Assembly (NCBI RefSeq): GCF_000166135.1
Contig: NC_014666.1
Span: 5,208,001-5,272,000, forward strand
DNA from: Pseudofrankia inefficax
GTDB lineage: Bacteria; Actinomycetota; Actinomycetes; Frankiales; Frankiaceae
Length of the DNA stretch: 64,000 bases
Reading direction: 5' to 3'
Positions within the stretch are counted from its first letter, which is position 1. Each line of letters starts with the position of its first letter. The notes beneath the pieces are model-generated. The model made no database searches, had not been told where the DNA came from, and was given only the letters and a program-made list of their open reading frames with translations. Shown in pieces: positions 52,775 to 61,389 of this stretch. Both the position numbers and the translations under genes were made by a program.

Positions 52775-53554
52775 ATGTCCCTGGCAGCGCCGGCCCCGGC
52801 TCCGCCGGTCCCGCCCGGCCGGCCGGTCATCGTGCTGAACAAGGTGTGCAAGTCGTTCGGCGCCCACCAGGTCCTCCGCGACGTCGATCTGACCGTCGAC
52901 CGTGGCGAGGTCGTTGTGATCATCGGGCCGTCCGGGGCCGGGAAGTCGACACTGTGCCGCTGCATCAACCGGATCGAGGTGATCAACTCCGGCAGCATCA
53001 CCATCGACGGCGTCCCGCTGCCGCAGGAGGGCAGGGCGCTCGCCCGGCTGCGGGCGCAGGTGGGCATGGTCTTCCAGTCCTTCAACCTGTTCAGCCACCG
53101 CAGCGTGCTCGACAACGTCACGCTGGCACCCATCAAGGTCCGGGGCATCCCGCGTGGGAAGGCCGAGGCCACGGCGCGTCAGCTGCTCGACCGGGTGGGC
53201 ATCGCGGACAAGGCCCACCAGCTCCCGGCGGAGCTGTCGGGCGGCCAGCAGCAGCGGGCCGCGATCGCCAGGGCGCTCGCGATGGAGCCCAAGGTCATGC
53301 TGTTCGACGAGCCCACGTCGGCCCTCGACCCGGAGATGATCAACGAGGTCCTCGACGTGATGCGCGAGCTCGCCGCGTCCGGCATGACGATGGTCGTGGT
53401 CACCCACGAGATGGGGTTCGCCCGGACCGTCGCGAACCGGGTGGTCTTCATGGACGACGGCCGGATCGTCGAGACGGCACCGCCGGCGGAGTTCTTCGCG
53501 AACCCGCGGTCCGAACGCGCCCGGGATTTCCTCGGCAAGGTGCTCAGCCACTGA
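52775..53554 (+). CDS. gluA: Polar amino-acid ABC transporter ATPase (GluA-like)
   Basis: A 259-residue ATPase of the glutamate/glutamine uptake class. Walker A is [18 protein letters not shown] (about residues 50-67), the signature is [15 protein letters not shown] and Walker B is [12 protein letters not shown]. The ATG at 52775 has AGAAAGGAG at a rather long 12-base spacing. It is the first gene of a four-gene transporter set. A tandem repeat begins within its last codons. Confidence 0.88.
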   Translation: MSLAAPAPAPPVPPGRPVIVLNKVCKSFGAHQVLRDVDLTVDRGEVVVIIGPSGAGKSTLCRCINRIEVINSGSITIDGVPLPQEGRALARLRAQVGMVFQSFNLFSHRSVLDNVTLAPIKVRGIPRGKAEATARQLLDRVGIADKAHQLPAELSGGQQQRAAIARALAMEPKVMLFDEPTSALDPEMINEVLDVMRELAASGMTMVVVTHEMGFARTVANRVVFMDDGRIVETAPPAEFFANPRSERARDFLGKVLSH

Positions 53555-53604
53555 CAATCGCGCCACTGAAACCGCGCCAGTGAAACCGCGCCACTGACAA
53601 CCGC
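53547..53604 (+). repeat. 14/15-bp tandem repeat starting at the ABC ATPase stop codon
   Basis: Four units of GCCACTGAAACCGC type (lengths 15, 14, 14, 15). The first unit includes the TGA stop. A G+C-rich hairpin (53601-53630) follows and may act as an attenuating or RNA-stabilising structure before the binding-protein gene. Confidence 0.75.
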
Positions 53605-53722
53605 GCCGTCGCCCGCGGGGTGCGGCGCGGGTATTGCCGGTCCCCGGCGAACCGAAAAGCCTCCCGACAAGTCTCTCGCCGGTCACGAGTCCGCGCGGGA
53701 GACGACAGAAAAGGGGAAAACC

Positions 53723-54658
53723 ATGTTCGCACGAACTCGCCTGTCGGCGCGGGTGTCAGCCGTGACGGTCGGCCTCGCCGCCGCGATCGCGCTGACGCTC
53801 GCCGCCTGTGGCGGTAGCGACCCGGGCCCGGGAGCAGCTCCCGCCGGCACCGCCAAGGCGACCAGCGGCTACAAGATGACCCAGGCCACCGCCTTCCCGG
53901 CCAGCGCCACCCTGGACAGGATCCGGCAGCGGGGTGAGCTCATCGTCGGCACCAAGTTCGACCAGCCGCTCTTCGGGCTGCAGAACCCGACGACCGGGAA
54001 GATCGAGGGCTTTGACACCGAGATCGCGCGCCTGCTGTCGATCCGCATCTTCGGCAGCCCGGACAAGGTGAAGTTCGTCGAGACGGTCTCGAAGAACCGG
54101 GAGCCGTTCATCCAGCAGGGCAAGGTCGACGTCGTCGTCGCCACCTACACGATCAACGACGCGCGCAAGAAGCTCGTCGACTTCGCCGGGCCGTACTACA
54201 CAGCCGGCCAGGACATCATGGTCAAGGCCGGCGACACCACGGTCCACGGCGTCACGGACCTGAACGGCAAGAAGGTCTGCACCGTCGAGGGCTCCACGTC
54301 GGAGACGAACCTGCGGGCGAAGGCTCCCGGTGCCAGCGTCGTTCTCGTGGACACCTACAGCTCGTGCGCCGAGCAGCTCCTCGACGGCCGGGTCGACGCG
54401 GTCACCACGGACAACGTCGTCCTGCTCGGCCTGGTGTCCCAGCACAAGGACGCCCTGAAGCTCGTCGGCACGGCGTTCACCTCGGAGCCGTACGGAATCG
54501 GCCTGATCAAGGGCGACGACGGCTTCCGCGCCTTCCTCAACGACACTCTCGATGAGGCCTACCGGAACGGGGACTGGGCGAGCGCCTTCCGCTCCACGGT
54601 CGGCACCGTGGCGACCACGGTCCCCGCCACTCCGACCATCGACCGCTACGTGGCCTGA
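53723..54658 (+). CDS. gluB: Amino-acid ABC transporter binding lipoprotein (GluB-like)
   Basis: A 311-residue protein. The signal peptide has lipobox TLAAC, followed by a type II periplasmic binding fold: GELIVGTKFDQPLFGL (about residues 71-86) and IEGFDTEIARLL. This is the pattern of GluB-like glutamate-binding lipoproteins. The ATG is preceded by AAAAGGGGAAAA. The ligand could be glutamate or another acidic amino acid; the name is by resemblance. Confidence 0.85.
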   Translation: MFARTRLSARVSAVTVGLAAAIALTLAACGGSDPGPGAAPAGTAKATSGYKMTQATAFPASATLDRIRQRGELIVGTKFDQPLFGLQNPTTGKIEGFDTEIARLLSIRIFGSPDKVKFVETVSKNREPFIQQGKVDVVVATYTINDARKKLVDFAGPYYTAGQDIMVKAGDTTVHGVTDLNGKKVCTVEGSTSETNLRAKAPGASVVLVDTYSSCAEQLLDGRVDAVTTDNVVLLGLVSQHKDALKLVGTAFTSEPYGIGLIKGDDGFRAFLNDTLDEAYRNGDWASAFRSTVGTVATTVPATPTIDRYVA

Positions 54659-54688
54659 CCGCCGCACCCGGCCCGTTCGGAGCCCACT

Positions 54689-55333
54689 GTGAACGTCGTC
54701 CTGGACCACCTGGACGTATTCGGGTCGGGACTGTCGACGACCCTCCAGCTCACCGCGCTGTCCTTCCTGCTCGCGCTGGGTGTCGGTGTGGTCGTCGCGA
54801 CGGCGCGGGTCTGCCCGGCCGCCCCTCTGCGGGCGGCCGGGCTGGTCTACGTCGAGACTGTCCGCAACACGCCCCCGCTCGTCCTGATCCTGTTGTTCGT
54901 GTACGGACTGCCGAAGACCGGCGTCCGCTACTCGCTGTTCGTCTCGGCCGTCCTGGTGCTGGGCGGCTACACCGGCGCCTTCGTCGCCGAGGCACTGCTG
55001 TCGGGGATCCGCTCGGTGCCGGTGGGACAGGCGGAGGCGGCCCGCTCCCTGGGCCTGACCTTCACCGGGACGCTGCGCCACGTCGTGCTGCCGCAGGCGT
55101 TCCGCGCGGTGGTCCCGCCGTTGGGCGCGCTGTTGTCCGCACTGGTCCGCAACACCTCGCTGGCCGCCCCGATCGGCGTGCTGGAGCTCACCGCCCGGGC
55201 CGGCCAGCTCAACACCTCGGATCCCAGTCCCGTCTGGATCTACCTCGCCGCGGCCGCTGCCTACCTCGTCGTGACACTGCCCCTCGGCGGGGTCACCCGC
55301 CTGATCGAGCGCCGGGTAGCGGTGACCCGGTGA
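54689..55333 (+). CDS. gluC: Amino-acid ABC transporter permease 1 (GluC-like)
   Basis: A 214-residue permease with about five transmembrane helices and the EAA loop GQAEAARSLGLTFTGTLRHV. The TVRNTPPLVLILLFVYGLP segment is typical of polar amino-acid permeases. The GTG start is 30 bases after the binding-protein gene. Its stop overlaps the next start (GTGA). Confidence 0.88.
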   Translation: MNVVLDHLDVFGSGLSTTLQLTALSFLLALGVGVVVATARVCPAAPLRAAGLVYVETVRNTPPLVLILLFVYGLPKTGVRYSLFVSAVLVLGGYTGAFVAEALLSGIRSVPVGQAEAARSLGLTFTGTLRHVVLPQAFRAVVPPLGALLSALVRNTSLAAPIGVLELTARAGQLNTSDPSPVWIYLAAAAAYLVVTLPLGGVTRLIERRVAVTR

Positions 55334-56340
55334 CCGTTCTCTATGACGAACCCGGGCCGCGGGCCAGGGCCTGGATCGCGGCCGCGTCCGCTGTCACGGT
55401 GGGGCTCGTCGGCTTCGTGGTCACGGTCGCGGTCCTGCGGCTGGACTCGCATCACCAGCTGGACCGGGAGCGCTGGGCGTTCGTCACCAATCCCGCCATC
55501 CTGCGGTTTCTCGCGTTCGGCCTGCTCAACACGCTGAAGGTGGCGGCCGTCGCCGGCACGCTCGCCCTGGCGCTCGGCTGCCTGCTCGCGCTCTGCCGGC
55601 TCGCTCCGCTGGCGCCGCTGCGGGCCGCCGCGGCGGCCTACACGCACTTCTGGCTGGCGATCCCGGTCCTGCTGCTGATCTACTTCATCGGGCTCGGGCT
55701 GCCGACGATTGGCCTGGACCTCCCGGTCTTCTGGTTCCTCGTCCTGGGCCTGACCCTGTACAACAGCGCCTTCTTCGCGGAGATCTTCCGGACCGGCATC
55801 GTCGCCCTGCCCTCGGGTCAGCGGGAGGCCGCCGCGGCGCTCGGACTGGGCTTCTGGCCGGCGATGCGGTTCGTCGTGCTGCCCCAGGCCATCCGCCGGA
55901 TGGTGCCGTCGCTGCTCAGCCAGTACATCGTGCTGCTCAAGGACACGTCGCTCGGTTTCGTCCTGCCCTACCCGGAACTGCTGCGCCGCGGGCAGATCAC
56001 CGGGCAGTACGCGCAGTCGGTCCTGCAGAGCTACGTCGTCGTCGCGGTCGCCTACGTCGCGGTGAACGCCAGCCTGTCCTACCTGGTGCGGCGGCTGGAG
56101 GCCAGACAGCGCCGGCCTGGCGGGCGGGTTCCGGGCGCGCCGCCGACCGCGCGGAACCCGCAGGTTCCCGGCCCTAGCCAGACTCCACCGAAAGGTTTAG
56201 ATATATGTATGCGGACGTCGGCAGACACCGCGCCGGACGCCCAGGAGGACGATGTTCACCCAGACGCCAGACCAGGCACTCTTAGAGACCACGACCGAGC
56301 AGTACCTCGCCGCCACCTACCCCGCGGCTCGCATACGTGA
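55330..56340 (+). CDS. gluD: Amino-acid ABC transporter permease 2 (GluD-like), with abnormal C-terminal tail
   Basis: A 336-residue permease whose core (about 1-262) has five or six helices and the EAA loop GQREAAAALGLGFWPAMRFV. The expected end is near SYLVRRLEARQRR. The last 75 residues are hydrophilic and Pro/Arg-rich, unlike the family, and their coding overlaps the start of the acyl-CoA dehydrogenase gene by 89 bases. Palindrome site G also lies inside this tail. The original stop was probably lost or replaced when the catabolic operon came to lie next to it (inference). Confidence 0.85.
   Translation: MTVLYDEPGPRARAWIAAASAVTVGLVGFVVTVAVLRLDSHHQLDRERWAFVTNPAILRFLAFGLLNTLKVAAVAGTLALALGCLLALCRLAPLAPLRAAAAAYTHFWLAIPVLLLIYFIGLGLPTIGLDLPVFWFLVLGLTLYNSAFFAEIFRTGIVALPSGQREAAAALGLGFWPAMRFVVLPQAIRRMVPSLLSQYIVLLKDTSLGFVLPYPELLRRGQITGQYAQSVLQSYVVVAVAYVAVNASLSYLVRRLEARQRRPGGRVPGAPPTARNPQVPGPSQTPPKGLDICMRTSADTAPDAQEDDVHPDARPGTLRDHDRAVPRRHLPRGSHT
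56198..56209. promoter_or_regulatory. Catabolic palindrome site G
   Basis: TAGATATATGTA, 11 of 12 to the consensus, 42 bases before the acyl-CoA dehydrogenase start and inside the 3' end of the permease frame. Confidence 0.65.
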
Positions 56341-57382
56341 GCTGTCCCGGCGGGAGTCGACCTTCGACGCCGCCGAGTGGAAGCAGGGCGCCGAGCTCGG
56401 CTGGACGGCGCTGCTCGTGCCGGAGGGCTCCGGCGGTGGCTCGATCAGCGGCAACGGGCTCGCGGACCTTCTCCCCGTCGCCTTCCAGTTCGGTCGCCAC
56501 GCCGCGCCCGGCCCGCTGATCGGGACCAACGTCGTCGCGGCGGCGCTGGGCCGGTGGGGTTCGACCGACCGGCACGGCGCGCCCCTGTCCGAGCTGCTCG
56601 ACGGTGACGCCACAGCCGCCTGGGCTCCCGTCCCGCGGCGGCACCGGGCCGGCCCCAGCAACACGCCAGTGCGAGCGGTGCGGTCGGGCGACGGCTTCGT
56701 CCTCGACGGGACGGTGCCCCGGGTCGAGGCCGGAGCGCCGACCGGCTGTCTCCTGGTCACCGCGCTGGTCGACGACGCACCGTCGCACTTCCTCGTCCCG
56801 CTCGACGCCCCCGGGGTCCAGGTCTCCCAACTGCGCGGCCTCGACCTCGTCCGGCGCTACAGCGCGGTCACCTTCCAGGAGGTGACCGTGGCGGCGAGCG
56901 CCCAGGTCGACGGCGCCGTCGACGACGAGGTCCTGCTCGACCTGACGGCCGTCCTGCAGGCCGGGGAGATCGTCGGGGCGATGGAACGCGCGTTCGCCAT
57001 CACCCTTCAGTGGACGCGGGACCGGTACTCGTTCGGCCGCCCGCTCGGGTCCTACCAGGAGATCAAGCACCGGATGGCCGACCTGCGCACCCAGCTGGAG
57101 GCGAGCGCCGCGGTCACCGAGAAGGCCGCGCGCCGCGTCGGCGAGGGGGCGCCCGACGCCAGCACCTGGGCGAGCGCGGCCAGGGCGCACGCCGGGCGGG
57201 TCGGCCCCGAGCTGATCCAGGACTGCGTCCAGCTGCACGGCGGCATCGGCGTGACCTTCGAGCATGACCTGCACCTCTACCTGCGCCGGGCCACCGTCGA
57301 CGCCCAGCTGTTCGGCACTCCGGGCGCCTTCACCGACCGCGTCGTACGGCTGGCCGAGGCCGCCCTGGAGGGTGCGAAGTGA
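56252..57382 (+). CDS. Acyl-CoA dehydrogenase, small/partner subunit
   Basis: A 376-residue member of the acyl-CoA dehydrogenase family. It has GEIVGAMERAFAITLQWTRDR, YSFGRPLGSYQEIKHRMADL and the C-terminal QLHGGIGVTFEHDLHLYLRR. It lacks a clear SEPxxGSD flavin segment, as often seen in the partner subunit of alpha2-beta2 dehydrogenases. AGGAGG precedes the ATG. The stop overlaps the next dehydrogenase start (GTGA), so the two are likely one heteromeric enzyme. Confidence 0.9.
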   Translation: MFTQTPDQALLETTTEQYLAATYPAARIRELSRRESTFDAAEWKQGAELGWTALLVPEGSGGGSISGNGLADLLPVAFQFGRHAAPGPLIGTNVVAAALGRWGSTDRHGAPLSELLDGDATAAWAPVPRRHRAGPSNTPVRAVRSGDGFVLDGTVPRVEAGAPTGCLLVTALVDDAPSHFLVPLDAPGVQVSQLRGLDLVRRYSAVTFQEVTVAASAQVDGAVDDEVLLDLTAVLQAGEIVGAMERAFAITLQWTRDRYSFGRPLGSYQEIKHRMADLRTQLEASAAVTEKAARRVGEGAPDASTWASAARAHAGRVGPELIQDCVQLHGGIGVTFEHDLHLYLRRATVDAQLFGTPGAFTDRVVRLAEAALEGAK

Positions 57383-58641
57383 GCGACACCGTGATCGACG
57401 TCGACGCGTTCGCGGCGCGGGCCCGGGCCTGGCTGGCCGAGAACCTGCCGCCGGCCGACCTCACCAGGGACACCTTCTTCCTCTACGCCGCCACCCACCC
57501 GAGCGACGAGGAGGTGCTGGCCCGGGCCGCGACGTGCCGCGAGCTGCAGCGCCGGCTCTTCGACGGCGGGTTCGCGGGCATCTGCGTGCCGCGCGAGTAC
57601 GGCGGCCAGGGGCTGACCCCGGCGCACCAGGCCGCGTTCAACCGGGAGATCAAGGGCTACGACTACCCGGCCGAGATCCAGGCGTCGACGTTCATCCCCT
57701 GCATGGCCGTGCTGCTGGAGTTCGGGACCGAGGAGCAGAAGCTGCGCCACATCCCGCGGATGCTGCGCGGCGAGGAGATCTGGGTCCAGCTGCTGTCCGA
57801 GCCAGGCGGCGGCTCGGACGCCGCCGGCGCGGTCACCACCGCGACCCGGGACGGCGACGGCTGGGTGCTGAACGGCTCGAAGATCTGGACCACGGCCGGC
57901 TGGTGGGGCGACTGGGCGCTCTGCCTGGCGCGGACGAACTGGGACGTCGAGAAGCACCGCGGCCTGACCGTGTTCAGCCTGCCGATGACCGCGCCCGGCC
58001 TGCAGATCCGCCAGATCGAGCTGGTGAACGGCTCGACGGACTTCTGCCAGGAGTTCCTGACCGACGTGGTGGTGCCCGACGCCGACCGGATCGGGGACGT
58101 CGACGCCGGCTGGACCGTCATGACCCGCTGGCTCTACCACGAGCGGACGATCTCCGGCGGCTCCCCCTACGTGACCGGGGGCGGGAACCGGCCGAACGAC
58201 GGCCCCTACGAGCCGGCCGCCATGATCGAGGCCGCCCGCGACCTCGGGACGATCGAGGACAGCGCCACCCGGGCCCTCATCGGCGAGGCCCAGACGAGCG
58301 CGCTGGTCCTGCGGGCCCTGGTCGAGTCGGTCACCCGCAAGATGGCCACCGGGGTGCTCCCCCACCACGCCGCCGCGATGCCCCGGCTGTTCGGCGGGAC
58401 GGCGAACGCCCGGCGCGCGGCGCTCGCCACCGAGCTGTACGGCGAGGCAGGCGTGGTCTGGGAGCCCGACGACGAGAGCTCCGCCCAGGTCGGCCTCGGC
58501 TTCGTGATCCGCCAGGCCGCGTGCATCGGCGGCGGCACGACCGAGATGGCCCGCAACGTCATCGCCGAACGGCTGCTCGGGATGCCCCGCGAGCACCGCG
58601 CCGACACCGACGCCTTCCGGGACGTGCCCCGCGGGCCGTAG
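57379..58641 (+). CDS. Acyl-CoA dehydrogenase, large/FAD subunit
   Basis: A 420-residue dehydrogenase. The FAD/substrate segment is VQLLSEPGGGSDAAGAV (about residues 135-151), with WVLNGSKIWTTAGWWGDW, and the C-terminal segment is CIGGGTTEMARNVIAERLLGMP. Its GTG start overlaps the previous gene. It is expected to introduce a 2,3-double bond in an acyl-CoA. Together with its partner it is the split counterpart of the fused enzyme at 20.4-22.7 kb. Confidence 0.92.
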   Translation: MSDTVIDVDAFAARARAWLAENLPPADLTRDTFFLYAATHPSDEEVLARAATCRELQRRLFDGGFAGICVPREYGGQGLTPAHQAAFNREIKGYDYPAEIQASTFIPCMAVLLEFGTEEQKLRHIPRMLRGEEIWVQLLSEPGGGSDAAGAVTTATRDGDGWVLNGSKIWTTAGWWGDWALCLARTNWDVEKHRGLTVFSLPMTAPGLQIRQIELVNGSTDFCQEFLTDVVVPDADRIGDVDAGWTVMTRWLYHERTISGGSPYVTGGGNRPNDGPYEPAAMIEAARDLGTIEDSATRALIGEAQTSALVLRALVESVTRKMATGVLPHHAAAMPRLFGGTANARRAALATELYGEAGVVWEPDDESSAQVGLGFVIRQAACIGGGTTEMARNVIAERLLGMPREHRADTDAFRDVPRGP

Positions 58642-58689
58642 GCCGAGGTGACAGGCCCGGGGGGGCTTGGCGACGGCCGGTCGGACGGC

Positions 58690-58701
58690 TAGAAATATCT
58701 A
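58690..58701. promoter_or_regulatory. Catabolic palindrome site H
   Basis: TAGAAATATCTA, 11 of 12 to the consensus, followed by a second TATCT. It is 30 bases before the acyl-CoA ligase start. Confidence 0.65.
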
Positions 58702-58731
58702 TATCTCTTCGATGCTCGTCGGGAGGCTCGC

Positions 58732-60438
58732 ATGGCGGTTGACCGAGGTCCCGGCCTCGCGCCGGTGTACCGCGACGACCCCCGCCTCGCGCCGCTCGTC
58801 GGCCCGGGAGCGCCGTTCGAGCTTGAGGACGTCGTGCTCGACGGCGTCGCGCTGCGGGACTTCGTGCGCGCGCCGCGCACCATCGTCGACGTCTTCGAGC
58901 TGGGCGCCGCGCACGAGGCGCTCGTCAACATCGTCTACGAGGACGAGCGGCTCACCTTCGCCGACGTGCGCGGCCGGGCTCGTAGCCTGGCCCGCGAGCT
59001 GCGGTCGGCCTTCGGCGTCCGGCGGGGTGACCGGGTCGGCATCGCCATGCGCAACCTGCCGGAGTTCGTGATCGGTTTCTGGGGGGCCGCGCTGGCCGGA
59101 GCGGTCGTGGTGCCGCTGAACTCGTGGTGGGCGGGCGGCGAGCTCACGTACGCGTTACGCGACGCCGGCGTCGCGGTCCTGTTCGCCGACGGCGACCGGT
59201 GTGACAGCATCCGCGCGGCCGGCCGGCCCGAGGGCCTCGGGCTGATCGGGGTGCGCACGGGCGCCGGCGACGTCGCCTTCGACGAGCTGACGTCCGGGCC
59301 GCCACTGGCGGACGACGAGGTCGCCCGGCTCGACCGGGACGACCCGATCACGCTCCTGTACACGTCCGGGACGACCGGTCGGCCCAAGGGAGCGCTCAAC
59401 ACCAACCGCGGCATGACGGCCAACCTGTGGAACATGGCCTTCGCCTCCGTCCGGGAGGCGATCGTCGCCGGGCGGCCGCCGGCGCCGGCCCGCCAGTCCT
59501 CGACGATCTCGACCGGGCCGCTGTTCCACATCGGCGGGATCGCGGCCATCGTCGGCGCTCCGCTCGGCGGCGCGAAGATGGTGCTGATGCACCGGTGGGA
59601 CGTCCGCGAATGGGCGCGCCTCGCGGTCGCGGAGGCGGTCACGACGCTCGGCGGTGTCCCGGCCGTGGCGCGCCAGATCCTCGAATACCCCGGAGTCGGC
59701 GACCTCGGCCTGGACGTACGGATGTTCCCCATCGGCGGCGCGGCCGTACCCCCCGACCTGGTGGCGCTCGCGACCGAGGTGTTCGGCCCCGAGGTCGCCC
59801 TGCTGAACGGTTACGGCCTGACCGAGACCACCTCCGCGGTGGTGACGAACGTCGGCGTCGAGTTCGCGGCGCATCCCGACAGCGTGGGTCGGCCCAACCT
59901 GACCGCCGACGTCAGGACCGTCGACGCCGACGGCACGCCGCTGCCGCCCGGCGACACCGGCGAGCTCTGCTTCCGCTCGCCGCAGGTCGCCCGTGGCTAC
60001 TGGAACGACGAGGCCGCGACGCGGGCGTCCTTCCAGGACGGCTGGTTCCGCTCGGGCGACCTCGGCTACGTCGACGCCGACGGCTTCGTCCACGTCGTCG
60101 ACCGGCTGAAGGACGTCGTCATCCGCGGCGGCGAGAACGTCTACTGCGCCGAGGTGGAGGCCGTCCTGCACGAGCACCCGGACGTCGCCGAGGCCGCGGT
60201 GGTCGGGCTCGACGACCGGAGCCTGGGCGAGCGGGTCTGTGCCGTCGTGGTCCCCCGGCCCGGTACCAAGCCGACCCTGGCGAGCCTGCGGGAGTTCGCC
60301 CGGGACCGCCTCGCCGCGTTCAAGTGCCCGGAGGCACTGGTGCTGCTGCCCGAGCTCCCCACCACCGCCACCGGCAAGGTCGCCAAGACCGCCCTGCGCG
60401 CCCAGGTCGCTGACGCCGTTCCCGAACGGACCTGGTGA
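58732..60438 (+). CDS. Acyl-CoA ligase (AMP-forming, FadD-like)
   Basis: A 568-residue ANL-superfamily enzyme. The P-loop is LLYTSGTTGRPKG (about residues 205-217), with LNGYGLTETTSA, the hinge DGWFRSGDLGYVDADGF and the catalytic Lys in TATGKVAKTAL (about 549). It would activate a carboxylic acid with ATP and CoA, the entry step of the catabolic pathway. The ATG is preceded by GGGAGG. It follows palindrome site H and begins a run of closely spaced genes. Confidence 0.93.
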   Translation: MAVDRGPGLAPVYRDDPRLAPLVGPGAPFELEDVVLDGVALRDFVRAPRTIVDVFELGAAHEALVNIVYEDERLTFADVRGRARSLARELRSAFGVRRGDRVGIAMRNLPEFVIGFWGAALAGAVVVPLNSWWAGGELTYALRDAGVAVLFADGDRCDSIRAAGRPEGLGLIGVRTGAGDVAFDELTSGPPLADDEVARLDRDDPITLLYTSGTTGRPKGALNTNRGMTANLWNMAFASVREAIVAGRPPAPARQSSTISTGPLFHIGGIAAIVGAPLGGAKMVLMHRWDVREWARLAVAEAVTTLGGVPAVARQILEYPGVGDLGLDVRMFPIGGAAVPPDLVALATEVFGPEVALLNGYGLTETTSAVVTNVGVEFAAHPDSVGRPNLTADVRTVDADGTPLPPGDTGELCFRSPQVARGYWNDEAATRASFQDGWFRSGDLGYVDADGFVHVVDRLKDVVIRGGENVYCAEVEAVLHEHPDVAEAAVVGLDDRSLGERVCAVVVPRPGTKPTLASLREFARDRLAAFKCPEALVLLPELPTTATGKVAKTALRAQVADAVPERTW

Positions 60439-60491
60439 CGGGCACGTTCCCGCCGGCAACTGGAAAGACCCACCTACCGAGAAGAGGCATC

Positions 60492-61322
60492 GTGCCGCGC
60501 GCCATGGACTGTCTGGTGAACGTCGACTTCGGTGACAACAAGCAGCCGGACTGGATGGTCCGCGTCAAGGAGGACTACTTCAAGGGCGGCGACTCGTTCT
60601 TCAAGAGCCCGGAACTGAACGAGCTGGTCGACGACATGGACGCGAACGGCGTCGAGAAGGCGATCCTGATCGCGAAGGTCGGCAGGACCGACGGGCGGGC
60701 GTTCCAGTTCGCCGAGGCCCGCCCGGACCGTTTCTCCCTCGCGCTCGGTGGGTTCAACCTGCTGCGCCCGATGCCGACGGTCCGCACGCTGGAGTCGTAT
60801 GTCCGTGACTACCCGGTCGTGTGCACGAACGTCGGCCCGAGCTTCTGGGGCGACGGCATGTACCCGCCCACCGACCCGGTCTACTTCCCGCTTTACACGA
60901 AATGCTGCGAGCTTGAGCTGCCGCTGTGCGTGAACACCGGCATTCCCGGGCCGCCGCTGCCGGCCGAGCCGCAGAACCCGATCCACCTCGACCGGGTCTG
61001 CTACCGGTTCCCCGAGCTGAAGCTCTGCATGATCCACGGCGCCGACCCCTGGTGGGACACCGCGATCCGCCTGATGATCAAATACAAGAACCTGCGCCTG
61101 ATGACGTCGGCCTGGTCGCCGAAGCGGCTGCCGGCCTCGCTGCTGCACTTCATGGCGACCCGCGGCAAGGAGCGCGTCATCTTCGCCTCCGACTACCCCG
61201 TGCTGTCCTTCCAGCGGACCCTGACCGAGGCCGCCGCGCTCGACCTGACCGACGAGGTCCGCGACAACTGGCTCTACGCGAACGCCGACGCCTTCTTCTT
61301 CGGCGGCAAGGCCGCGACCTGA
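60492..61322 (+). CDS. Amidohydrolase-2 family hydrolase/decarboxylase
   Basis: About 276 residues of the ACMSD/amidohydrolase-2 TIM barrel family. It begins near MDCLVNVDFGD (replacing the usual HxH) and has CVNTGIPGPPLP, LKLCMIHGADPWWDTA and the terminal metal-type Asp in IFASDYPVL. The GTG at 60492 has GAAGAGG 4 bases upstream; a GTG at 60435 overlapping the ligase stop is an alternative. The first metal motif appears altered, so the reaction is uncertain. The family includes ring-cleavage product decarboxylases and hydrolases. Confidence 0.8.
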   Translation: MPRAMDCLVNVDFGDNKQPDWMVRVKEDYFKGGDSFFKSPELNELVDDMDANGVEKAILIAKVGRTDGRAFQFAEARPDRFSLALGGFNLLRPMPTVRTLESYVRDYPVVCTNVGPSFWGDGMYPPTDPVYFPLYTKCCELELPLCVNTGIPGPPLPAEPQNPIHLDRVCYRFPELKLCMIHGADPWWDTAIRLMIKYKNLRLMTSAWSPKRLPASLLHFMATRGKERVIFASDYPVLSFQRTLTEAAALDLTDEVRDNWLYANADAFFFGGKAAT

Positions 61323-61371
61323 CAACAGCTGGTCCACGACAACAGCTGGTCCACGACAACAGCTGGTCCAC
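61321..61371 (+). repeat. 17-bp perfect tandem repeat, three copies
   Basis: The unit GACAACAGCTGGTCCAC is repeated three times. It begins in the amidohydrolase stop codon and ends 18 bases before the P450 ATG. Confidence 0.9.
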
Positions 61372-61389
61372 GACCGGCCGGAGGCTCCG

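Noticed and set aside
53547..53604. CRISPR array
   Set aside because: The repeats are contiguous 14/15-mers without spacers and there are no cas genes. The same applies to the 17-bp repeats at 61321.
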